Of a DNA stretch of 62,866 nucleotides, positions 8,824 to 17,467 are shown piece after piece. Below the pieces are notes generated by a model. That model did not search any database and had not been told where the DNA came from. It saw nothing but the letters and a program-made list of their open reading frames with translations. The position numbers and the translations under genes are program-made. Location of the stretch: positions 1 through 62,866 of the forward strand of contig NZ_JMFO01000020.1 in assembly GCF_000714715.1 (NCBI RefSeq). Direction: 5' to 3'. Positions within the stretch are counted from its first letter, which is position 1. The number at the start of each line of letters is the position of its first letter. The stretch is from Candidatus Magnetobacterium casense. Lineage in GTDB: Bacteria; Nitrospirota; Thermodesulfovibrionia; Thermodesulfovibrionales; Magnetobacteriaceae.

Positions 8824-11800
8824 TTATCTCCCTGCATTGTTGTGTTGCTCTTTTTTATCAGTATGATTCGGAAGCTCGATGATAAAACTCGCCCCGCCTT
8901 CTACGTTTTTGGCACACAGTTTACCATGACAGTGCTCCTCTATTATCATATTGCTCATGTAAAGTCCAAGCCCTGTGCCGTTAAGCTCTCCCTTTGTGGT
9001 GTAATAGGGTAAAAATATGTTATCAATTATATCGGGAGATATACCGCCTGCGTTGTCTGTAATCTCTACAACTACCCGGGCGTCTTTGTCATATATGTCT
9101 ATAGATACCTTTGGATTGGCCACATCTTTTCCCTCAAAGGCATCCCTTGCATTTTCAAGGATGCTCAGAAACACCTGGACAAGCTCACTGACATAAGTCT
9201 CTATCCTGGTATCCGAGTGACATCTGAGGTCTACTTCAATGCCTTTGGTTTTATATTGTTCCCCTATGATGTTAAGAGCCTTTTGCATGACAGACTTGAT
9301 ATCCGATAACTCCTTGTCTTTGTCCGGCTTGAAGAAACCTATAAAGTCGCTTATTATCTGCGACAGATGATGAAGCATATCGTCTATTTTTTCAATAGCT
9401 GGCTTCAACACAGCTTCATTCAGGGTGCCAAACATCGTTTCAACTTTAAGCTTGTTTATGGATGCGCCTATCACAGAGATTGGTTGTTTCCATTGGTGGG
9501 CTATTATGCTTAACATCTCACCCATATGCGCCTTTCTCTGATTTAAGAGAAACACTTTATCTCTATGTTTCTTTTCGGTAATGTCATTGTGAAAAGCAAA
9601 CAGCATTATCTCACCATCTAACTCTATACAGTTTACGCTTACTTCTACATCCACCCTTCTGTTATCCTTGTGTCGCAACACCGTCTCAAACTTTATGTGT
9701 CCATCGTGGATTATTTGTCTTATACGTTCGATGATCCCGGCATTTGTTTGCCCTACATCTATATCCGATACGTTCATACTGTACAGCTCATCAAATGAGT
9801 AACCCAACAGGTCGGAAAAGGCACGATTGACCTCTAGTATCTTACCTGCCTGATCAACTAGCATATATCCGTCCATTGAGACGTCAAGGATCATCTTGTT
9901 GCGTTTCAGCTCTTTCTCTCTTGCCCGTTCATCCTCCATTACATCCAATGCAAACGATATGTCCAGTGCAACCTCTTCCAATAGTTTAAGCTCATTGTCA
10001 GAAAAAAAGCCCTTTTGAGGAACGCCCAATGAAAGAGCGCCAATAGCAACCTCACGTTTTCTTATAGGAAACGATCCCAGTGAAAGGTATCCTTTCTCTA
10101 ACGCCTCAGCCCTGCAAGCGGCTACTGCATGGTCTGTTGCCATGTCGTTACATATAAAAGTTGCATCATCCCTTATAACCGCAATTATCGGACATGTCCA
10201 GTGAGGTCTGTTTACAATGCAGCTCACGATATTGTTTAGCTCTCTCTCGTCTATCCCTGCAAATGCGATAGGTTCCACTGACTGCCTGTCCGGGCTGCTT
10301 AATCCAATCCAGGCCATTTTAAAGCCTCCATACTCTACACATATGCGGCATATCTCCTTAAACAATAACGTTGCATCTTTTGTCCGCACTATTGCTTGAC
10401 TTACCTGACTTAAGACCGCATATAGCCGATTAGTACGGATAAGCCTTTCTTCAATTTCCTTGCGCACCGTGATGTCCTCTATCATTGTCAGGCCATACAA
10501 CATTTGTCTTTTGTTGTCTTTGATTGTGCTGACTGTTGAGTTGCCCCATAAGACCTTGCCGGTTTTTGTTATGTAACGTTGCTCAATACGAAATAACTGA
10601 ATTTCATTGTTAAGCAATCTGGTTACCATCTCCATACTTTTATCAAGATCGTCTGAATGCGTTATACCTTCAAATGTCATGTCTCCTTTTTCATCAGCGG
10701 TATATTGCAGCATCTCACACAACTTCTTATTGACGTCCAAGAACATGTGTTCTTTATTCCACAAGGCTATTCCAATCGGGCTATCATCAAACAACTTCCG
10801 AAAGCGTTCCTCAACTTCATGCTGTTTCTTTATGTAGTTGGTCTTTCGCTTCTGCCATACCAAACCAATCCCCATGCCTGACAGTGTCAATAATAAGCTG
10901 ACTATTATTGACATATTCTTTGTTATCGTTACAATAGGTGCATAAATTTCATATTGGTCTACCTTGGAGACAATAAACCATGGCGTCCCTGTCACAGGCA
11001 TAACCGCTGCCAGCACATGATGTCCCCTGTAATCGATACCTTCCACTATACCACGCTGCCCCCTTACTGCCATCGCAGCAGGCAGGTCATTATCACTTAC
11101 AGGCAGGCGAAAAACCATGGCCGTACTCCTTATATGACGAAGCTCATTTAAAAACACCACTTCGCTGCCCTCACGACGGACCAATAAGGTCTCTGCCGTG
11201 TCGCTCTCTACAGGCCAGCCCTGAATCAACGGAAACAGTCCGTCATAAGGGTCGATATCTATTACAAGAGCGCCTGCCACACCACCTGCTATCTCTCCTG
11301 TAAACGGCTCTCTCTCTAATATAGGTACAACAACAGTCAATCTGATGGTATTGTGCGTATCCAGGTACAGGTCGGAGATTACTACGTCTTTTGACTTCAT
11401 TGCACTTTTGAGGGAGGGTTCAACATATGTTTCTATTGAGTTACCTTCGGTTGTATTGGTTGCCTCCGTAGACAATACAACAGCGCCATTTTTATCCGTA
11501 AGCATTATCCTGCTAAACCGTTGCCCCCATTTCAGGGCGAGTAATCGCCTGTGTAGCATATCCCTTTCTGTGACTGATGATCTGTCACTAAGATAGGCGG
11601 TTGCACGCATGGCAAAAAACGGACTCTCATAGATATAAGCCGCATCTCCGAGACGTTCATTTCGCCATGTCACTATCTGTTCAACCTTGGTTTTTGTTAT
11701 CGTTAATAATTGACGCCCAATATTTTCCTTGCTTTGTCTTTTCTGAATTTCAAACGAAACGTACCCCACTACGAGTATACAAATACCCAGGATAACAAAC

Positions 11801-11865
11801 ATCCATACTGCACTCCATCCTGAGACGCCTCGAACTTCGGTTGCTGCAGACGATTCCAGTTTCAT
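8824..11865 (-). CDS. Transmembrane multi-sensor histidine kinase (Cache-PAS-GAF-PAS)
   Basis: 1013 residues. One membrane helix (about 19-38) and another near 315-335 bracket a roughly 275-residue extracytoplasmic Cache-type sensor domain. Then come a PAS domain (FRKLFDDSPIGIALWN..., about 345-465), a GAF domain (about 480-640), a second PAS (VSMDGYMLVDQAGKI..., about 655-770), the H-box IIAHQWKQPISVIG and an HATPase with ILENARDAF and GTGLGLYMS. It senses a small periplasmic ligand plus internal cues and phosphorylates a partner, probably the receiver of the next gene, which starts 11 bp downstream. A strong AAGGAGG precedes the ATG. Confidence 0.9.
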   Translation of the reverse strand: MKLESSAATEVRGVSGWSAVWMFVILGICILVVGYVSFEIQKRQSKENIGRQLLTITKTKVEQIVTWRNERLGDAAYIYESPFFAMRATAYLSDRSSVTERDMLHRRLLALKWGQRFSRIMLTDKNGAVVLSTEATNTTEGNSIETYVEPSLKSAMKSKDVVISDLYLDTHNTIRLTVVVPILEREPFTGEIAGGVAGALVIDIDPYDGLFPLIQGWPVESDTAETLLVRREGSEVVFLNELRHIRSTAMVFRLPVSDNDLPAAMAVRGQRGIVEGIDYRGHHVLAAVMPVTGTPWFIVSKVDQYEIYAPIVTITKNMSIIVSLLLTLSGMGIGLVWQKRKTNYIKKQHEVEERFRKLFDDSPIGIALWNKEHMFLDVNKKLCEMLQYTADEKGDMTFEGITHSDDLDKSMEMVTRLLNNEIQLFRIEQRYITKTGKVLWGNSTVSTIKDNKRQMLYGLTMIEDITVRKEIEERLIRTNRLYAVLSQVSQAIVRTKDATLLFKEICRICVEYGGFKMAWIGLSSPDRQSVEPIAFAGIDERELNNIVSCIVNRPHWTCPIIAVIRDDATFICNDMATDHAVAACRAEALEKGYLSLGSFPIRKREVAIGALSLGVPQKGFFSDNELKLLEEVALDISFALDVMEDERAREKELKRNKMILDVSMDGYMLVDQAGKILEVNRAFSDLLGYSFDELYSMNVSDIDVGQTNAGIIERIRQIIHDGHIKFETVLRHKDNRRVDVEVSVNCIELDGEIMLFAFHNDITEKKHRDKVFLLNQRKAHMGEMLSIIAHQWKQPISVIGASINKLKVETMFGTLNEAVLKPAIEKIDDMLHHLSQIISDFIGFFKPDKDKELSDIKSVMQKALNIIGEQYKTKGIEVDLRCHSDTRIETYVSELVQVFLSILENARDAFEGKDVANPKVSIDIYDKDARVVVEITDNAGGISPDIIDNIFLPYYTTKGELNGTGLGLYMSNMIIEEHCHGKLCAKNVEGGASFIIELPNHTDKKEQHNNAGR

Positions 11866-11949
11866 AACAACCTCCTTATGCCTTTTATTTTAACATTATT
11901 TTTATTTATTTTGAAATGTATCGAATTGCCCTGCCCCCTGTCCAGGCTA

Positions 11950-11979
11950 TTGACAAAGATGCCAGGTAGCAGGTATTAT
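11950..11979 (+). promoter_or_regulatory. Sigma-70 promoter, probably giving a leaderless mRNA
   Basis: TTGACA (11950-11955), an 18-bp spacer and TATTAT (11974-11979). The next ATG in frame begins at 11987, 7 nt after the -10 box, so transcription would begin at or next to the start codon. No Shine-Dalgarno sequence is present. Confidence 0.65.
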
Positions 11980-11986
11980 TAATGCT

Positions 11987-12793
11987 ATGGTTAAAGAAGA
12001 AAAGTGTGGTGACTGTCGTCTGTACAATGCCGTCAAGCGGGTGGCCATGAAACCCGATGCAGTGAAACAGACCGTTGACGGATACAGGCATTACTATGAT
12101 GGGTGCTGCAAGAGTAGTGATGGCCTCAAGGGACGGATACTCGTAGCAGACAAGATCGTGAATAAGTATTCCAACCTTGCTGCCTTGGTTGGTAGTGTTA
12201 CGGCTATACCCAGCATTATCCCCGGGATTGGCACGGTGACGGCCATTGCCGCCGGTATGGCCGTGGACGTGGTTACTGCGATGAAGTACCAGGTGGACAT
12301 GTGTCTGTGCCTGTGTGAGGCCTTTGGCTATGACACCTCGGCGGAGCAATCACGTCAACTGGCCTTTCTCCTGGCCGCAGCCGGTACGCTTGAAAAGGCC
12401 GGCTTGACACTACAGTCCAATTGCGACAACCTTAGCACCATACGACTGATAAAGAGTAATCTCAAGGGCGCTGCCATACAGTTGACCGGTGCAAACATCG
12501 GTATCAAGGTTGCCAGTGACGCAGGTGTCACCATGATACAGCACTACCTGCAAGGGGCGGCCTTACATATCTTAAAGGACCTGTTTAGCCGTATAGGCAT
12601 CAACTTCACCAGAAAGGCCGTAGAGAAGTCCTTGCCCTATGGGGTGGGGGTCGTCCTCGGTGGCACGCTCAATTATGCCCTGACCAAGTATGTCGGTGTC
12701 ACCGCCAAAAACTGGTTTGTCATCGAGCAGGCAAACCAACAGCAACAATCCAGCGCACTGACTCTCTGTGCAGTGCCACAGGCTGGCTGTTAA
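11987..12793 (+). CDS. EcsC-like protein with a glycine-rich hydrophobic core
   Basis: 268 residues, function unknown. It starts with a small Cys-rich part (CGDC near 7-10, GCCKSS near 40). A hydrophobic glycine-rich stretch IPSIIPGIGTVTAIAAGMAVDVV (about 73-95) follows, which recalls EcsC-family proteins; those carry a similar PGxGT segment beside an alpha-helical region. A second glycine-rich hydrophobic segment lies near 212-225 (PYGVGVVLGGTLNYAL). It may associate with membranes. The gene stands alone between two minus-strand operons, with its own promoter directly before the ATG. The family assignment is from memory of the motif and is tentative. Confidence 0.5.
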   Translation: MVKEEKCGDCRLYNAVKRVAMKPDAVKQTVDGYRHYYDGCCKSSDGLKGRILVADKIVNKYSNLAALVGSVTAIPSIIPGIGTVTAIAAGMAVDVVTAMKYQVDMCLCLCEAFGYDTSAEQSRQLAFLLAAAGTLEKAGLTLQSNCDNLSTIRLIKSNLKGAAIQLTGANIGIKVASDAGVTMIQHYLQGAALHILKDLFSRIGINFTRKAVEKSLPYGVGVVLGGTLNYALTKYVGVTAKNWFVIEQANQQQQSSALTLCAVPQAGC

Positions 12794-12956
12794 AAAACTT
12801 GTTCTAAACATCCAGCACCCCTAAAACAACCGGGACCATGCAGCCATCGCCATTGCACTAACTCTTGCTACATGTTTCTTCTGTATAGTTCATGATAACT
12901 TATGAAAGGGACAGCTCGCCCCTCACTGCCCCCTTAACTTGATAGTGGTGCTACCG

Positions 12957-14375
12957 TTAGAATCTCTTTCTGCGTGCTGGTATTCTTGATGGCGCTCTCC
13001 GTGGCGCCTTTGGCCTTGTTGTCTTGTGCATGATGCGTTCAACCTCCCTGGTGCTCAGACCTATCCTGTTTGGGCCTGCCACCTTTTGCTTGTCCAGAAG
13101 CATGGAGAGCGCCTTGCACGCTATCTGCGTACAATCCATGTCCTCAGACAAACGCTGGATGATCTCAACGGACTCATCGCAGATGTGTTTTTGAGTGAGG
13201 TTGTCTACGAGGGTGTTTTGATGCCGCCTCTTGGCCTGTGTGATGGTTGGCACCTCCTCATAGATGATCGGGGCACCGGAGAATTCCATAATACGCGTTA
13301 GCTCCTTGAACTCCAACGGTGTGACCAGCGTGATGGCAATGCCCTTTTTTCCAGCCCTGCCCGTGCGCCCAATGCGGTGGACATAGCTGCCCGGGTCAAA
13401 GGGGATGTGGTAGTTAAATACGTGAGAGACGTCGGTAATGTCCAACCCCCTGGCTGCCACGTCGGTGGCTATCAGCATGTCGATGCGTCCACGCTTGAAG
13501 TTGTCCATGGTGGTGTTTCGCTGGAACTGCTCCATGTCCCCATGCAGCGCCTTTGCAGAGTAGCCGCGCGATACCATTGTCGTTGAAAGGAGGTCGGTCT
13601 CCTTCTTGGTGCGACAGAAGATAAGGGCCTTGGGGGGGGCCTCCGTGTCTATGAGCCTGACAAGGGCCTCCTCACGCTCACGCTCATCTATCACGTAGTA
13701 TCGCTGTTCAATATCGGCGTTTGTTGCCAGGTCCTTGGGTGTGACGTCAATAGTGACCGGGTCCTTGAGGATCGACCGGGCCAATCTCGCAATAACGGGT
13801 GGAACGGTCGCCGAAAACAACAACGTCTGACGCCTGTTAGGAAGGTACTCAAAGATGGCCTCTATGTCCTCGATAAAGCCCATATCCAGCATCTCATCGG
13901 CCTCGTCAAGGACAACGATGCTGGGATTGAATCCCTTCAGGCGCTTGCTCCTGAGATGGTCCAGGAGTCTTCCCGGGGTGGCCGTGACCACCTGTGCCCC
14001 ACGGTTGACCAAATCCACTTGCCGGCTGATGGATTGCCCCCCGTATACCGCCACCGTCTGGATGGAGGCAAAGCGTCCCAACCGATACAACTCGTCGCTG
14101 ACCTGGGAGGCAAGCTCACGCGTGGGGATTATCACCAGTATCTCCACCTCTCCGGTGTAGTTGACCATCTGCATTGCCGGTAATCCAAAGGCTGCCGTCT
14201 TGCCAGTACCCGTCTGTGCCTGCGCTATGACATCGCGTCCCTGGAGGATCACCGGTATCGCCTTTTCCTGGATCGGGGATGGTACCTTGTAACCAGCCTC
14301 TATGACCCCCTTGAGGATGTTCTTACTAAAGCCAAATACCTCAAACTCATTTTTTATTTCTTGTTCCATATCCAT
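12957..14375 (-). CDS. DEAD-box ATP-dependent RNA helicase
   Basis: 472 residues with a full set of helicase motifs: a Q-motif region (GFSKNILKGVIEAGYKVPSPIQEKAIP), Walker A AQTGTGKT (53-60), PTRELA (85-90), TPGR (133-136), DEAD (157-160), SAT, ARGLDI and HRIGRTGR. The C-terminal 110 residues are variable and end in a basic tail (PRRAPSRIPARRKRF), which likely adds RNA binding. Relatives (DeaD, CshA, RhlE) unwind RNA in ribosome assembly, cold adaptation or mRNA decay. It lies 46 bp downstream of the GspC/PilP-like gene and may be co-transcribed with it. Confidence 0.93.
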   Translation of the reverse strand: MDMEQEIKNEFEVFGFSKNILKGVIEAGYKVPSPIQEKAIPVILQGRDVIAQAQTGTGKTAAFGLPAMQMVNYTGEVEILVIIPTRELASQVSDELYRLGRFASIQTVAVYGGQSISRQVDLVNRGAQVVTATPGRLLDHLRSKRLKGFNPSIVVLDEADEMLDMGFIEDIEAIFEYLPNRRQTLLFSATVPPVIARLARSILKDPVTIDVTPKDLATNADIEQRYYVIDEREREEALVRLIDTEAPPKALIFCRTKKETDLLSTTMVSRGYSAKALHGDMEQFQRNTTMDNFKRGRIDMLIATDVAARGLDITDVSHVFNYHIPFDPGSYVHRIGRTGRAGKKGIAITLVTPLEFKELTRIMEFSGAPIIYEEVPTITQAKRRHQNTLVDNLTQKHICDESVEIIQRLSEDMDCTQIACKALSMLLDKQKVAGPNRIGLSTREVERIMHKTTRPKAPRRAPSRIPARRKRF

Positions 14376-14421
14376 TTATGTGCCTTCTATTCTTTAATTT
14401 GCCTAATTATGCCCCAGAACC

Positions 14422-15063
14422 TTATGGTCCAGGCATAGGTGGCATTGGTATTGGGGGCGTGCCGGGAGGTGTGTTCATCCCCGGAGGTGCCCCTTGTTGT
14501 GGATTGCCCTTTTGTGGTACCGGTGGTGATGCAGGTGATATACCTGTGCGGGGCTTCTTCTTGCTGTGGTCTACGACCATGTATCTTAAGGTCTTTTCAC
14601 CACTGACGAACTCAACGTATTCAGGTGTTATAATCTGTAACGTGTAGCCGCTGATTGTATCTCCCTGGTGGAGTCTCCTTTGTCTTGTCCCCCTGCCCTG
14701 CGTGCTGTAGGGATTTTTCTTGTCCTCAACATAGACTGTTGTGGCGTTAGGATACATCAGTATCCCATACACTGTGAACTCAGGCGGGGGTGCCTGGGCC
14801 TCTGGCGGCGTCTTGGCGGGTAAGACAAGCTTTCTGTCCTGGTGAAACAGGTTCTTGTCCGTGATAAGCATATAGCTGCCCCTGTCCTGTAACTGTTGCC
14901 CCTCCTGTATCTTTACCTCCTCATGTTCCAGAGGCTCAACCTTCTTCATGGCAACCCTCACCGGGCGCTTCTCCTTATAAAGCCCCTGTTCGTACATCCC
15001 AGCCATCACAAGCAATACGATAAGGCCAACATTGAGCAGGTTGAAATGCCTCAATACTCTCAT
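14422..15063 (-). CDS. GspC/PilP-like membrane-anchored periplasmic protein
   Basis: 213 residues. A single membrane helix (about 8-24) is followed by a periplasmic part with the pattern MLITDKNLFHQDR, then VYGILMYPNATTVYVED, LHQGDTISGYTLQIITPEYVEFVSGEKTLRY, and a Pro/Gly-rich tail (PPGMNTPPGTPPIPMPPMPGP). This layout (anchor, then an HR-like beta domain about a tunable 'expression of a value') is typical of the type II secretion protein GspC and of PilP-like linkers. No other type II secretion gene is adjacent, so the partner is unknown. It sits just upstream of the DEAD-box helicase. Confidence 0.5.
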   Translation of the reverse strand: MRVLRHFNLLNVGLIVLLVMAGMYEQGLYKEKRPVRVAMKKVEPLEHEEVKIQEGQQLQDRGSYMLITDKNLFHQDRKLVLPAKTPPEAQAPPPEFTVYGILMYPNATTVYVEDKKNPYSTQGRGTRQRRLHQGDTISGYTLQIITPEYVEFVSGEKTLRYMVVDHSKKKPRTGISPASPPVPQKGNPQQGAPPGMNTPPGTPPIPMPPMPGP

Positions 15064-15136
15064 AACTTATATCATAGCACTTCCGTAAAGATTAGCGCAA
15101 TGATTTAGAATTCGCTTTGAAATACGTGGTTATTTT

Positions 15137-15250
15137 ATGGGGTCAAGGGGACTTCTTCGTGCCCGGGGTGGCTCACCCCTCCCCTTGCGGGGGGTTCTGA
15201 AGGGGCCAGGTGCGACCTGGAGCGAAAAAGAAGCGGAGCCGCCCCTTTCT
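15137..15250 (+). repeat. GC-rich dispersed intergenic repeat, copy 2
   Basis: GGGGTCAAGGGGACTTCTTC at one end and CCGCCCCTTTCTA at the other, with a hairpin block GGGGTGGCTCACCCC. It lies in the divergent region between 15063 (minus) and 15315 (plus). Confidence 0.8.
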
Positions 15251-15272
15251 ATTTTCTTCCCCTGATGGGTTT

Positions 15273-15302
15273 TTTACAGATGCGCCTGAGATAAGGTAAA
15301 AT
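15273..15302 (+). promoter_or_regulatory. Promoter of the sugar transferase/LolA operon
   Basis: TTTACA (15273-15278), an 18-bp spacer and TAAAAT (15297-15302). The ATG at 15315 lies 12 nt after the -10 box, so the leader would be only about 6 nt long, with no room for a normal ribosome site. Confidence 0.55.
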
Positions 15303-15314
15303 ACCGGTACGGAT

Positions 15315-16667
15315 ATGAAACGGGGTTTGGAATTAGCGTGCCTGATAGTGCTTGACACACTGGCGTATTACGTCTCCCTGCTGGGTGCGTGGTCTTTAAG
15401 ACATTGGCTGGTGCCAGTGTTTTACGACGGCGGGACGCCCGATTATTCCCTCAGCTACTATGCGCAACTGTGGTGGATACCGGTAATCTATGTCTTTTTC
15501 ATAGCCTATCAGCAAACATACACGGCACGGCTACCCTTCTGGGATGAGACCAAGAAGTTGTTTCATGCCCTGACGCTGGCCTTTATTGTGTTTATGGCCG
15601 TGGTGATGCTTGGCAGGGTGTATGAGATGCTACCAAGTGCGGTACTGGTGATGCTGTGGGTGATGTCAATGTTTGTCTTTCCGATGTTTCATCTCTATGG
15701 CAAGAAGTTTCTCTTTAGACTGGGGATATGCAGGGAAAAGGTGCTCATACTTGGGGCCGGAAGAGCCGGACGCCTCATCGCTCAATGGCTGGCCAGGGAG
15801 CGACATATCGGCTATGACGTGGTGGGCTTTCTGGATGACAAGAAGGAAAAGACCGGCCAGTTCATAAACGGCAAAAAAGTCTTTGGCAGGGTCAGGCACT
15901 ATACCCGGTTTGTCAGGGAACTTGCCATAGACACCATCATCATAGCAATGCCCTCAATGGGTGCCGAAAGGACCTCTGCCATGGCCTATGAAATCCAGCA
16001 AAGGGTCAGGCACACACTGGTAGTCCCTGACCTGTACGGCGTGGCAATGTTAAACACACAGATGTTGCATCTGTTCTATGAGGAGTTGTTTCTGCTGCGG
16101 GTCAGGAACAATCTCAAGTCGCTGCCCAACCGGTTTGTCAAGAGGCTTTTTGATATCTCCGTGACCCTTGCCCTATCACCGGTGTGGTTGCTGCTGATGG
16201 TTGTTATTGTGGTGCTCATAAAGCTGGAGTCCCCCGGCGGGGGAGCGGCCATCTGCTCAAGCGTGAGGCTCGGCATGGATGGCCGCCCCTTCAGGTGCTT
16301 TAACTTCAGGTGTACGACAGAGGGCAGATTGACACGGGTAGGCAGGTTCCTGGAAAAGACCTCCCTGGATGAGCTGTCACAGTTGCTCAACGTCCTCAGG
16401 GGAGACATGAGCCTCATCGGGCCTCGTCCATATCTGCTGAACGAGGTCAACGCCGTGCAGGACAGCATTGACGCCATCACCAGGGTCGCACCGGGGATAA
16501 CCGGACTATGGCAGGTCTCACACAGAGACAACGATACGTATGAGGATAGAATTAGGTTGGACATATGGTATATAATGAATTGGTCGTTGTGGCTTGACCT
16601 GTTCATACTGCTGAGGACCATGGCGGTAGTATTTTCGATAAAGAAAGGAGAGCAAAAAGATGATTAA
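15315..16667 (+). CDS. Polyprenyl-phosphate glycosyl-1-phosphate transferase (exopolysaccharide initiation)
   Basis: 450 residues. The N-terminus has about four membrane helices (5-30, 50-65, 85-100, 105-125). A CoA-binding-like Rossmann region follows with ILGAGRAG (145-152), then a fifth helix after KRLFD (about 272) and the catalytic bacterial sugar transferase domain with TSLDELSQLLNVLRGDMSLIGPRP. The enzyme moves a sugar-phosphate to undecaprenyl phosphate at the inner membrane as the first step of polysaccharide synthesis. The usual Arg/Lys-rich block before the catalytic site, normally KFRSM, reads NFRCT here, which is atypical. Its stop overlaps the next start by 8 nt. Confidence 0.88.
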   Translation: MKRGLELACLIVLDTLAYYVSLLGAWSLRHWLVPVFYDGGTPDYSLSYYAQLWWIPVIYVFFIAYQQTYTARLPFWDETKKLFHALTLAFIVFMAVVMLGRVYEMLPSAVLVMLWVMSMFVFPMFHLYGKKFLFRLGICREKVLILGAGRAGRLIAQWLARERHIGYDVVGFLDDKKEKTGQFINGKKVFGRVRHYTRFVRELAIDTIIIAMPSMGAERTSAMAYEIQQRVRHTLVVPDLYGVAMLNTQMLHLFYEELFLLRVRNNLKSLPNRFVKRLFDISVTLALSPVWLLLMVVIVVLIKLESPGGGAAICSSVRLGMDGRPFRCFNFRCTTEGRLTRVGRFLEKTSLDELSQLLNVLRGDMSLIGPRPYLLNEVNAVQDSIDAITRVAPGITGLWQVSHRDNDTYEDRIRLDIWYIMNWSLWLDLFILLRTMAVVFSIKKGEQKDD

Positions 16668-17313
16668 AGCTGCAAAGTGGCGGATGCCCGTGTATTTGTT
16701 ATTGTGTGTAGCGATTCTGGTATCGTTGATGCACACACGTACCGGGGCGGAGGATACCAGGGGCAAGTTCCTGGCCCGGGTAAAGGAGGTCTATTCCACG
16801 CTCAAGGATGTAAAGGGACATTTCAATCAGACGAGCAGGCTCAAGGACCTTGGCAAGGAGATGAACTTCAGAGGTGAGTTCTTCATCAAGATACCGAACC
16901 GGTTATTCTGGTACTACGATGGCGACCAGGTGCAGGAGGTCTACGTCAACGATAACGTGCTCATCGTCTACCAAAAGAAACTGTCTCAGGCCATACGCAC
17001 GCGCTATGACGCACAGACCATGGGACAGAGTCCTATAGCCCTGTTAAGCGGTCTCAAGGACGTAGAAAAGCACTACGACATCACAGACATCAACGGCGCC
17101 CTGCGTCTGGTTCCAAAGACGGAGTTCAACAACATGAAGCACTTCGATATATATCCGTCGGAGAGCGGTTTCCCAATCAAAAAGATAATCGTCACCGACC
17201 TCAAGGACAACACTATCGAAATAACCCTCAAGGACGTACGCCTTAACACCAACATAATCGATGAAACATTCACCTTCACCCCTCCCAAAGACACCAAGAT
17301 AGTGGATAACTAG
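16660..17313 (+). CDS. lolA: LolA-like periplasmic outer-membrane lipoprotein carrier
   Basis: 217 residues. A signal peptide (hydrophobic 10-27, cleavage near the TGA-E region) precedes a LolA-type domain: FLARVKEVYSTLKDVKGHFNQTS, then MNFRGEFFIKIPNRLFWYYDGD, then IVYQKKLSQ and SPIALLSG. LolA ferries lipoproteins from the inner membrane LolCDE release complex to the outer membrane. It is translated directly after the sugar transferase with an 8-nt overlap, so it is coupled to it; this pairing is not functionally obvious. Homology to LolA is by pattern only. Confidence 0.8.
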   Translation: MIKAAKWRMPVYLLLCVAILVSLMHTRTGAEDTRGKFLARVKEVYSTLKDVKGHFNQTSRLKDLGKEMNFRGEFFIKIPNRLFWYYDGDQVQEVYVNDNVLIVYQKKLSQAIRTRYDAQTMGQSPIALLSGLKDVEKHYDITDINGALRLVPKTEFNNMKHFDIYPSESGFPIKKIIVTDLKDNTIEITLKDVRLNTNIIDETFTFTPPKDTKIVDN

Positions 17314-17344
17314 AGTTGTAGATCGTCTTGATTGTGTACGCTAC

Positions 17345-17447
17345 AAAAGAAAAGAAAGGGGCGATTTGTGGCAGGGGTGCCTCACCCCCTCCGCCCCCCT
17401 TTAGAACCCCCTGCAAGGGGTCACGGACCCCCTTGACGCGCCATAAA
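17345..17447 (-). repeat. GC-rich dispersed intergenic repeat, copy 3
   Basis: Runs from AAAGAAAAGAAAGGGGCG to GACCCCCTTGACGCG, with the self-complementary block GGGGTGCCTCACCCC. It lies between the convergent ends of the lolA-like gene and the diguanylate cyclase gene. Confidence 0.75.
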
Positions 17448-17467
17448 AGTGCCTCGTTGCTTTGTAC

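Noticed and set aside
14400..15063. A type II secretion operon
   Set aside because: Only one GspC/PilP-like gene is seen; its neighbours are an RNA helicase and a sugar transferase.
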